Below are positions 8,949 through 17,284 of a stretch of DNA of 47,083 bases, in pieces (within the stretch, counting starts at the first letter, position 1; every line of letters starts with the position of its first letter). Source of the stretch: Candidatus Pacearchaeota archaeon (GTDB lineage: Archaea; Nanobdellota; Nanobdellia; Pacearchaeales; GW2011-AR1); NCBI GenBank assembly GCA_023132255.1, contig JAGLYK010000006.1:1-47083 (forward strand), read 5' to 3'. The notes below the pieces were generated by a model. The model was not told the DNA's origin and made no database searches. It saw nothing but the letters and a program-made list of their open reading frames with translations. The position numbers and the translations under genes were made by a program.

Positions 8949-9136
8949 CTTAGGTATTCCAATGTATATATCCAGAAAGTGATATCCTTATAAATGTTTT
9001 GGAATATATATTTTCCACCACCATAGTAGTGAATTTCAGAAGTTTTATTAATTAAAAAAACATTTAATTATCATGAAAAAGAAAAGCAAATCAATACCTC
9101 AGGAGGCATAAAAGATTTTCATTTGCACTTTTTAAA

Positions 9137-9754
9137 ATGATAACTAAAAAACACAAAACAAAAATACTTGCAATAGGCGACATCCACGGCGATACAGGGT
9201 TAGTGAAAAAACTCGCTCAAAAAGCAAAAAAAGAACATGTTGATTTGGTAATTCTTGCAGGAGACATGACTTTTTTAGAATCGTCCATAGACAATCTAAT
9301 CGGTCCTTTCATAAAAGCAAGCAAACAAGTTTTATTAATCCCGGGAAATCATGAATCTGTTGCGACTGTGGATTTCCTGGTGCAAATGTATCCTAAAACA
9401 AAAAACATCCACGGCTATTCTTTTAAGAAAAACAATTTAGGAATATTTGGGGCAGGCGGAGGCGACGTCATAAACATCACACCAGACAAAGAAATATTTA
9501 ATGCACTTCAGCGAGGGCATGAAACTATTAAAAATATGGAAAAGAAAATCATGGTTACGCATATGCATCACAAAGGGAGTCAGGCGGAGTTCTCTGGTTT
9601 TGCAGGTTCAAAAGCAGTAACAAGGGCGATTAAAAAATTTTGTCCGGATATTTTAATCAGCGCGCATATTCACGAGGCAGGAGGATTACAGGAAAAAATT
9701 GGGAAAACAGAAATAATAAATGTGTCAAGAAATCCTGCAATTTTTGAGATATGA
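9137..9754 (+). CDS. Calcineurin-like metallophosphoesterase
   Basis: GDIHGD, LAGDMTF, IPGNHE, THMHH, SAHIHE. Confidence 0.92.
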   Translation: MITKKHKTKILAIGDIHGDTGLVKKLAQKAKKEHVDLVILAGDMTFLESSIDNLIGPFIKASKQVLLIPGNHESVATVDFLVQMYPKTKNIHGYSFKKNNLGIFGAGGGDVINITPDKEIFNALQRGHETIKNMEKKIMVTHMHHKGSQAEFSGFAGSKAVTRAIKKFCPDILISAHIHEAGGLQEKIGKTEIINVSRNPAIFEI

Positions 9755-9855
9755 AATTTTTTCATTGCTATTAGTTTCTCCAAATAGGGATTGATTTTTA
9801 GTGCTATATTAAAAATGAAGTTCCTTTAATTTAAATAATCTATGATACAAAAAAA

Positions 9856-10158
9856 CTATTGTTCTATTTTTGAATGAGTTGGCAATAATGCTAATTCATA
9901 AACTTTTATTGCCTCTTCATAAATATGCCTTGCAGTTAAATCAACTGAATTCTGAACTCTTTCAGAAACATTCCATGGGTAATATTCTTCAGGAATTATT
10001 TGAGAAAAATATTTTGTGTACTTTTTACTAAATAATTTAGCTGATAAACCCATAAATTTCTCTTCTGTTTTTTGAAAACCATCTATTAAATCCATAGTAA
10101 TTTTATGAATTCTTCCCCCTTCTTCATGAATATATTTACACATTTCTTCGTATTCCAT
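9856..10158 (-). CDS. Hypothetical protein
   Basis: Intact 100-aa ORF in an intergenic space; no family recognised. Confidence 0.5.
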   Translation of the reverse strand: MEYEEMCKYIHEEGGRIHKITMDLIDGFQKTEEKFMGLSAKLFSKKYTKYFSQIIPEEYYPWNVSERVQNSVDLTARHIYEEAIKVYELALLPTHSKIEQ

Positions 10159-10353
10159 ATAACAATAAACTACATTAGATTATTTAATACTTTTGTTTTT
10201 TTGTGGAGTCATTAAATATAACACTCTCTAATTGAACTTTTAACAAAACTATAAAAAACTCTTTTTCTACAAAGATTTAAAAGTAATATCTTACCATTTT
10301 TTAAAATGCCAACAAAAGAGAAGTAAACTTCTCATTCATTCGCCTAAAGCCAA

Positions 10354-12756
10354 ATGAAACCAAAAAAAACAAAAGAAGAAAAAACAGCTGAGAGTTATTT
10401 TCCTGTTGATGAAACTGACTTGAAATACACAACTGAAAAACAGGAAAAAGAAGCTCCTGAAAAAGAAGAACTTCTCAAAGGTTCAATTGAAAAACAATAC
10501 AAAAAACCAGAAAGAGCTTCTTTGGAAACAGTGCACCACGGGCGTACCCCGAAAAATTTTCGTGGAAAATTTTTACAAGGGGCAAAAAAATCAAAAAGAC
10601 CAAGGAAAAAAACTACTGCAAAAAAATTCATTCCGCAAAAAATAAAATTAAAAGAAAAAGGTTATGAATTAATTATCACAGAAAAACCTCAGGCTGCCTC
10701 AAAAATTGCCCAGGCACTTGGAAAAGCAACTCAGAGAGTTAATAACAAAATTTCTTATTATGATGTGAATCGGGATGGGACGCAGATAATTGTTGCGTGC
10801 GCTGTTGGGCATTTGCTGACTTTAAAACAAAATGTTCCTGGTTCTTCTGTCCCGATTTTTGACATTTCATGGACTCCAAATTATCTGGCAAACAAAAAAG
10901 CAGGTTTTACAAAAAGATATTTTGACACTTTGCTGAAACTCGCGAAAAACGCGGGGAGCCTGACAGTCGCAACAGATTATGATGTTGAAGGAGAGGTTAT
11001 AGGAATGAATGTTGTGAAATATATCTGCGGTCAAAAAGACGCGAATCGGATGAAGTTCTCAACTTTGACAGACAAGGAATTAAATGATGCTTATGAAAAA
11101 AAATTTTCTCATATTGATTGGGGGCAGGCAATTGCAGGTGAAACAAGGCATTATCTTGATTGGTTTTATGGAATAAATTTGTCACGGGCTTTAATGAATG
11201 CGATAAAAACAACAGGCAAGTTTCGGATAATGTCAATTGGCAGGGTTCAGGGTCCTGCTTTGAATTTGATTGTTCAAAGAGAGAGGAAGATTCAGGCTTT
11301 CAAATCAGAACTTTATTGGCAGGTTTTTATTAAGGTGAGAAATTCTCATAAATTAGAGCTTAAACATAATAAAGATATATTCAACAAAAATGATTTATCA
11401 AAATTTGAAAATCTAGTCGGAAAAACAGTTGAAGCAAAAACAAAAAAAACAGAACAAATTGTTTCTCCAAATCCTCCATTCAATCTGACAATTCTTCAAA
11501 CAGAAGCTTACAAGTTTTATGGTTTAACTCCGTCAAAAACTCTTCAAATTGCCCAATCACTTTATTTAGCAGGACTAATTTCTTACCCAAGAACTTCTTC
11601 TCAAAAACTTCCTGTTTCAATTGGCTACAAAGAAATTTTAAAAAAACTTGCAAAAGAATACAATGTTGAAAAACTGATTACAAAAGATAAACCAGTTGAA
11701 GGAAAAAAATCAGACCCTGCTCACCCCTCAATTTACCCAACAGGTAACAAACAAATTTTGTCTGGAGATGAAGAAAAAATTTACAATTTAATTGTCAAGA
11801 GATTTTTGTCCTTATTCTGCGATTCTGCAATAATTGACAACAAAACAGTTTCAGTAAATGTGGATAATTTATTATTCATCGCGCGAGGGTCGTCAATTAG
11901 AAAAAAAGCCTGGATGGAAATTTATCCGTCTAAATCTAAACATGTTGAGATTCCTGATTTAGAAGGTGAAGTAAAAATTGTGGATATGAGAACAGAAGAA
12001 AAAGAGACTCAGCCTCCAAGAAGATATTCTCCTGCTTCAATCCTCTCTGAACTTGAAAAAAGAAACCTCGGAACAAAAGCAACTCGTTCTGCAATTCTTG
12101 AAACACTCTACGACAGAAGTTACATAAAAGAAAAATCAATTGAAGCAACACCTTTGGGAATGTCTTTAATTTCAACTCTTGAAAAACATTCCCCAATAAT
12201 AATTGATGAAAAATTAACCCGAAGTTTTGAAGATCAAATGCAATCAATTATAGAAGCAAAGAAAGATTTTTTACAAAGACAAAATTCTGCGAATTTTAAC
12301 TTGTTCTTAAAAGAATTAAGAACAAAAGAAGAAAAAGTTCTTGATAATGCAAAAAAAACTTTGATTGATATTTCAAAAGATTTCAGCAAAAATGAAAAAG
12401 AAATTGGGAGAGAACTTCTTATTGCAAACTTGCAATTAAGAGAACAGCAAAAAATAGAGAACACATTATGTGTTTGTCCTGTCTGCAAGAAAGGAAACCT
12501 TGCGATAACTTATTCAAGAAAAACAAAAAGGCATTTTGTTGCCTGCGACGCTTACCCAAATTGCAAAACAACTTTTAGTCTTCCTCCGGGCACAATTAAA
12601 AAAACAGAAAAAACCTGTGAAAAATGCGGGTTTCCTTTAATGATGAGTTTAAAGAGGGGAAGAAAGCCGTGGATTTTTTGTTTTAACAGAGAGTGTGAAA
12701 GTAACAAAAAGAGAATTGAAGAGTATAGGAAGAAGCAGGAAAGTGTAGCACAATAA
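10354..12756 (+). CDS. topA: DNA topoisomerase I (type IA) with C-terminal zinc ribbons
   Basis: LIITEKPQAASKIAQALG, ATDYDVEGEVIG, GLISYPRTSSQ, CPVCKKGNL...CEKCGFP. Confidence 0.96.
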   Translation: MKPKKTKEEKTAESYFPVDETDLKYTTEKQEKEAPEKEELLKGSIEKQYKKPERASLETVHHGRTPKNFRGKFLQGAKKSKRPRKKTTAKKFIPQKIKLKEKGYELIITEKPQAASKIAQALGKATQRVNNKISYYDVNRDGTQIIVACAVGHLLTLKQNVPGSSVPIFDISWTPNYLANKKAGFTKRYFDTLLKLAKNAGSLTVATDYDVEGEVIGMNVVKYICGQKDANRMKFSTLTDKELNDAYEKKFSHIDWGQAIAGETRHYLDWFYGINLSRALMNAIKTTGKFRIMSIGRVQGPALNLIVQRERKIQAFKSELYWQVFIKVRNSHKLELKHNKDIFNKNDLSKFENLVGKTVEAKTKKTEQIVSPNPPFNLTILQTEAYKFYGLTPSKTLQIAQSLYLAGLISYPRTSSQKLPVSIGYKEILKKLAKEYNVEKLITKDKPVEGKKSDPAHPSIYPTGNKQILSGDEEKIYNLIVKRFLSLFCDSAIIDNKTVSVNVDNLLFIARGSSIRKKAWMEIYPSKSKHVEIPDLEGEVKIVDMRTEEKETQPPRRYSPASILSELEKRNLGTKATRSAILETLYDRSYIKEKSIEATPLGMSLISTLEKHSPIIIDEKLTRSFEDQMQSIIEAKKDFLQRQNSANFNLFLKELRTKEEKVLDNAKKTLIDISKDFSKNEKEIGRELLIANLQLREQQKIENTLCVCPVCKKGNLAITYSRKTKRHFVACDAYPNCKTTFSLPPGTIKKTEKTCEKCGFPLMMSLKRGRKPWIFCFNRECESNKKRIEEYRKKQESVAQ
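10531..10592 (+). repeat. ORF-embedded palindromic element, copy C (in topA)
   Basis: GTGCACCACGGGCGTACCCCGAAAAATTTTCGTGGAAAATTTTTACAAGGGGCAAAAAAATC; two hairpins matching copy A. Confidence 0.75.
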
Positions 12757-12787
12757 TTCTTAAAAACAGCCCCTATTTAAAACAAGC

Positions 12788-13108
12788 ATGGATTTAGAAG
12801 ATAAATTTTACCGTAATGTTGAAGGAATATTCTTCAAGAAATTAGGATCATATGGGTTTTCTCAAGAAGAGGCAGAAAAAATCGCCCCTCAACTAACAGA
12901 CTATGTTAAAGCATCTATACATCAAAACCAAAGTCAACATGTTCCAATCAAAGGATTAAAAAGAGAATATTTGGTTTATATAGATGGTAAAGGAACAGTC
13001 ACAAAATCTCTTCCAGCACTTTCTACTACACGTTCTCCAAGTTCAATTAAACCACCAATAACTTTAAACCCTAATAAAATATTAGATTACCGCCCCCCAC
13101 TTATATAA
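12788..13108 (+). CDS. Hypothetical protein
   Basis: Intact ORF, coding-like composition; no family recognised. Confidence 0.55.
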   Translation: MDLEDKFYRNVEGIFFKKLGSYGFSQEEAEKIAPQLTDYVKASIHQNQSQHVPIKGLKREYLVYIDGKGTVTKSLPALSTTRSPSSIKPPITLNPNKILDYRPPLI

Positions 13109-13121
13109 AAAATCCGAGTAA

Positions 13122-13853
13122 TCAAATCCAGCCCTTTTTTCTAATTCCCTGTTCAACAATCTCAAAACTAAATTCTTTTTCAGGCAAACTCCGATGCTTT
13201 AGCAAAATCGCCTTTCTCCTGCTTCCATTTTTCTTTAGTTCAATTATGCACTTGCTCCAGTATTTCATTAAATCCCCTCCAACAATATTAACTTCTCTTT
13301 CTTTGCCCTGTTTCCAATCTTCCTCACTTTGAAATCCTGAATAAACCTGATTTGTAATAATAACTGGAATCTTCTGTTTTCGCGCAATTTCAGCCAAAGT
13401 CCTCATCTGTTTTGCAATTTCACGATTTACTTTCTTGATGCTGTCAGATTTTTTCGATTTAATCGCATCCCCCAACTCCAATCTATACAACATTGCCATA
13501 CCATCAATAATAATCAAACTAACATGATTTTTCTTCACTTTATCCAGCAACTTCAAAAAACACTTTTTTTGCTCCTCAAAATTCACAGGCTCCAGCAAAA
13601 AAATATTTTCCAAAACCTTTTCACAATCGTCACCGACAATCTGCTTAATCCTGTCAATAGAAAATCCTCCTTCTGTATCAACAAAAATAATCTTGTTGGC
13701 TTTTTTCGCCTGACTGCAGCAAACTAAAAAACACAAATTCGTCTTCCCGCAACCAGGAGGCCCGGCAATCATTGTAATCACATCCTTCTCATAACCCTGG
13801 TCAAGCCATTTAGTAAAATCCAAACTTCCTGTAGAAATTTTATTCTCACTCAT
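13122..13853 (-). CDS. radB: RadB, RecA-family recombinase paralogue
   Basis: MIAGPPGCGKTNLCF, IIFVDTEGGFSIDR, VIITNQVY. Confidence 0.93.
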   Translation of the reverse strand: MSENKISTGSLDFTKWLDQGYEKDVITMIAGPPGCGKTNLCFLVCCSQAKKANKIIFVDTEGGFSIDRIKQIVGDDCEKVLENIFLLEPVNFEEQKKCFLKLLDKVKKNHVSLIIIDGMAMLYRLELGDAIKSKKSDSIKKVNREIAKQMRTLAEIARKQKIPVIITNQVYSGFQSEEDWKQGKEREVNIVGGDLMKYWSKCIIELKKNGSRRKAILLKHRSLPEKEFSFEIVEQGIRKKGWI

Positions 13854-13911
13854 AAATAATAAAGAAGACTGATGTTAATAAGTATTATGATACTACTTTA
13901 ACTTGCAAATT

Positions 13912-14172
13912 TTACATTCTCTTAAAATCAGCTAAGGTTGTATCTAAATCTTTTGCAATAAAACTAACAGCATCAGTAATAGCTTTCTTTGCTGTTTTGG
14001 CTTTGGTCTTTACTTTCAAAATAGGTTTTTCTGTTGGGTGCTTTCTTTTCCACGCCGCAAAATCAACAGCAGAATCCTTGTTCAAATAAACCCTGAGAAT
14101 CTCCGCAATTGTCAAACTTTCAATTTCAACTTCAATTTCATCCTTTGAACTTTTTAAAATATTAATTTCCAT
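13912..14172 (-). CDS. rpoL: RNA polymerase subunit Rpo11 (RpoL)
   Basis: Small RpoL/RPB11-like domain ending ITDAVSFIAKDLDTTLADFKRM. Confidence 0.75.
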   Translation of the reverse strand: MEINILKSSKDEIEVEIESLTIAEILRVYLNKDSAVDFAAWKRKHPTEKPILKVKTKAKTAKKAITDAVSFIAKDLDTTLADFKRM

Positions 14173-14206
14173 AATAAATTAGAATAAAAACAATTTAAAA
14201 AGCTTG

Positions 14207-15097
14207 TCATTTTCCAAAAATAATTTTATCAATATCTTCCTGAGAAAGATTCTCTTTATCTAAATCAATTTTCTTGCCCTTAGTAAACATTTCCTCGGGA
14301 AATGTTTCAGGGTACGCCTGAGGCCTCTGTCCTCGGAGGTCATCCCTGTGGGATGGTGCACCAACTTTCCCTTCAGGTTCACTAAAAATCTTTTCTTCCT
14401 TCTTTTTTTTCATCTCCTGCAAATCAGCAATTGTCAAGGTTTTTGTGGTTGTATCATCAAATTTAATTTTATCTTCCTCAACATTTTGTAAAAACTCTTC
14501 TTTAACTTGATTTACTTCTTCATCAAAAGACACAACCCTTGCTGATTCATTTTTAATTCTAATCCCCAAATAATTCTCAATTTTATTTACTAACACAAAA
14601 TCATTTTTAGGGAGAACACCTTTCTCGGCCATGTTGATTGCTTCTTCAGATTCTTCAATCGTTTCTGCAAATTGCTTTTGAGTCAGCTTCTTGGCCCTCC
14701 TCGCTCTCATAATAATCCAGTGAAAATTATCAACCATTCCAAAAGATTTTTCTCCAATGGAGCCCAAAACATTCTTGCTGAAATTTTTGCCCTCACCAGA
14801 GGGTACTTTGTTAGAGGTTCTCGCACCCTTTGGGTATACACCAAGGCCTTCATCTTCAGAGGTCATCCTTGTGGGAGGCGGTGTTTCTTTCTCACTTTTT
14901 ATTTCAATTCCGGATAAACGAGAGAGCCGTTCATAAACCGTGGGTCTCTTTTCAGTTTTCTCTTTCAAATATTTTATAATAGGAATATTCTCTTCAAAAG
15001 AACATTTCCGGCAAATTTTAACAATTCCTTTTTCAGAAACAGCGTCAAAAAGCAAAGCTCTGTCTCCTGAAACCCCGCACTTAAAACATTTATTCAT
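14207..15097 (-). CDS. MBF1-like zinc-ribbon + HTH (XRE) transcription factor
   Basis: CFKCGVSG...CRKC zinc ribbon; MRARRAKKLTQKQFAETIEESEEAINMAEKG HTH; interrupted by two palindromic repeats. Confidence 0.82.
   Translation of the reverse strand: MNKCFKCGVSGDRALLFDAVSEKGIVKICRKCSFEENIPIIKYLKEKTEKRPTVYERLSRLSGIEIKSEKETPPPTRMTSEDEGLGVYPKGARTSNKVPSGEGKNFSKNVLGSIGEKSFGMVDNFHWIIMRARRAKKLTQKQFAETIEESEEAINMAEKGVLPKNDFVLVNKIENYLGIRIKNESARVVSFDEEVNQVKEEFLQNVEEDKIKFDDTTTKTLTIADLQEMKKKKEEKIFSEPEGKVGAPSHRDDLRGQRPQAYPETFPEEMFTKGKKIDLDKENLSQEDIDKIIFGK
14268..14362 (-). repeat. ORF-embedded palindromic element, copy A (in MBF1-like gene)
   Basis: Minus-strand GGTGCACCATCCCACAGGGATGACCTCCGAGGACAGAGGCCTCAGGCGTACCCTGAAACATTTCCCGAGGAAATGTTTACTAAGGGCAAG; several hairpins. 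Confidence 0.8.
14781..14885 (-). repeat. ORF-embedded palindromic element, copy B (in MBF1-like gene)
   Basis: Minus-strand CCTCCCACAAGGATGACCTCTGAAGATGAAGGCCTTGGTGTATACCC...GTACCCTCTGGTGAGGGCAAAAATTT; shares CCACARGGATGACCTCYGARGA with copy A. Confidence 0.75.
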
Positions 15098-15142
15098 TAT
15101 AAAAAAAGAAAAAGAGCATTTTTTAAGATTGTTGTGGTGGAG

Positions 15143-15796
15143 TTAATCAAGATGCTCCCTAATATCCTCAACACCCCCAATAGCTGTTAACTTAATTTTT
15201 TCATCAATCAAAATAGTAGGTAATTCAGTAATATTATATTTATCCAAAAGCAAATTAATTGAACCAATATTGTTGTCTGCTGCTATTGGGATTAGCATAA
15301 TTTCTGCTTTTTTCTCTTCCTTTATCTGAAAAAGTAAATTAGAAAAAACTTTTTGCTTTGCTTTTTTCTCAATTGAAACATCATTATATTGATAAAAATA
15401 AACTAAATTATGATAGTCTGAATTGCACTTTTCTTTTATCTTCATGCTGTTAATCCAGAATAAAGTTCTTAAAAGGTCATACCTTTTATGCTGCAAGATT
15501 ATATCATCATTAATTCTGTTTGCTTTTTCATATTTATTTATAATCATTGCTTCCTCATAAATTCTATCTGCAAAATTTATATTCTCTTCAACCATTGCGT
15601 CACAATTTAATTCAAGAAATTCAAACGCATCTTTTTGTATTCTTTGGTCTAAAAGTTCTATTTCAGATTGAAGATACCAATTATTTATCTTATCAATTCT
15701 GGAGGTTTCTAATTTATAACCGAGGAATATTCCAATATTAAAAATAACAAAAGCTATTATCAATGCCTGCAAAAATACATATTTTTGATTAGCCAT
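15143..15796 (-). CDS. Membrane-anchored protein with thioredoxin-fold-like C-terminus
   Basis: N-terminal TM helix; ...YNITELPTILIDEKIKLTAIGG resembles the cis-Pro region of a thioredoxin fold. Confidence 0.5.
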   Translation of the reverse strand: MANQKYVFLQALIIAFVIFNIGIFLGYKLETSRIDKINNWYLQSEIELLDQRIQKDAFEFLELNCDAMVEENINFADRIYEEAMIINKYEKANRINDDIILQHKRYDLLRTLFWINSMKIKEKCNSDYHNLVYFYQYNDVSIEKKAKQKVFSNLLFQIKEEKKAEIMLIPIAADNNIGSINLLLDKYNITELPTILIDEKIKLTAIGGVEDIREHLD

Positions 15797-15905
15797 TTTA
15801 ATTTATTAAATTGGATAATGGAAATTTTATATTTACTTTAGTCATTTTTTCTTTTTGTATTTAAATAAATGAGTTATGCAAAATCTTTTGATTTTAGTTT
15901 AGTCA

Positions 15906-17135
15906 TTATCTCCACTTGCCTGTTCCCCTAAAAAAATGATAAAGAGCCACTATCATAATAAAAGGATATATTGCAAGATAAACCAATGAATAAAAGAAGA
16001 TATTAAAAAAGTTTTGTTTTTTCAAAATCCTCTCTTTCATGACAAATAAAGCCAAAAGAGTAAAAATAACCCCTGCAATAAATAAAATAATTCCTAAATA
16101 ATTCAGAAAACTTGGAGTTACAAAAAAATCATTCATAGTCAATAAAGGTGTTCCGACGCTAATTGAGTATTTTGCGAAAACATAATTTCTTAAAACTCTT
16201 GTTGTAATCAAATAAACGAAAATACTCAAACCTAATAAACCCAAGAAAAGCTGCAGCATAAAAAAAGGAAGTATAAAAAACCCTAACATGCCTTTTGTCA
16301 AAAAACACTTTTTATATTTTGATATGCATTGCAAACCTCCTATGTTCCATCTTTTTCTTTGGTTATACCATGCCTTAAATTTATTGGGAACAGTTGTTGT
16401 AGCATGAGTTGCCAGGCACATCCTCCTCGTATAACCTGCATAAGTCAGGTGCCAGGTGGCTTCAATATCCTCTGTCATGTTATTAGGATCAAAACCCCCA
16501 ATTTCCTTTAATGCAGATTTCCTGTACAGTGCCAAGGGTCCCGGAGTAACATAAATAGCGTCGACATAATCCAAAAGTTTTCTTGTAAAAGCAATTATGT
16601 TGTATTCAATCACCTGCAATTTCTCAAAAAATTTATTCCTGTTTCTCGGAGAAAAAACACAGGTTACAGCCCCGACTTTGTCATCATCAAAAAAACCAAT
16701 CATTTTTCCAAATGAACCTTTAGTAGGATAACTATCTGCGTCAACAACTGCCACAAGCTCGGCTTTTGCTTTTACCAGTCCAAAATTCAACGGGGCTGCT
16801 TTGCTGCCTTCATTTTTTTTTGTATAAACCTTAACCTTGCTATATTTTTTTTCTAACATCCTGGATATTTTCAAAGTATTATCTGTGCTTCCGTCATCAA
16901 TAACCAACACTTCTTCCAAGTTCTCATAACCTGCATTAAGAATCGCCAGAACAGTATTTTTAATTGTTTTTTCTTCATTAAACGCAGGAACTATTACAGA
17001 AATAGAATATTGTTTTTTAGATTCAGGATATTTAAATAATTCCTTCCTGTTTCTTCTATATAACAATAAAAATAAAGAAAGAAAATAAATTGACACAAAC
17101 ATATATGCCAGGTAAATTATCGGGAGTGTTTCCAT
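15906..17135 (-). CDS. Membrane glycosyltransferase, family 2
   Basis: SVIVPAFNEEKTI, VIDDGSTDNT, VDADSYP, YNQRKRWNIGGLQ; C-terminal TM helices. Confidence 0.93.
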   Translation of the reverse strand: METLPIIYLAYMFVSIYFLSLFLLLYRRNRKELFKYPESKKQYSISVIVPAFNEEKTIKNTVLAILNAGYENLEEVLVIDDGSTDNTLKISRMLEKKYSKVKVYTKKNEGSKAAPLNFGLVKAKAELVAVVDADSYPTKGSFGKMIGFFDDDKVGAVTCVFSPRNRNKFFEKLQVIEYNIIAFTRKLLDYVDAIYVTPGPLALYRKSALKEIGGFDPNNMTEDIEATWHLTYAGYTRRMCLATHATTTVPNKFKAWYNQRKRWNIGGLQCISKYKKCFLTKGMLGFFILPFFMLQLFLGLLGLSIFVYLITTRVLRNYVFAKYSISVGTPLLTMNDFFVTPSFLNYLGIILFIAGVIFTLLALFVMKERILKKQNFFNIFFYSLVYLAIYPFIMIVALYHFFRGTGKWR

Positions 17136-17284
17136 GCTATTGTTTGGGAGATTGAGGTTTTAAAGATTTTTGTGATTTGATGAAGAAGCAAGAAATGAAT
17201 TGTGTAAGTTACATTTAGAACCTCCCGGGAATTCAACTTTCAAACATTTAAGATCCCTGATTTATGCTCTCACAAGCATGCCTT

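Noticed and set aside
16515-16545. TGTAC occurrence resembling the YGTAC hairpin loop
   Set aside because: No flanking complementary stem; ordinary glycosyltransferase coding
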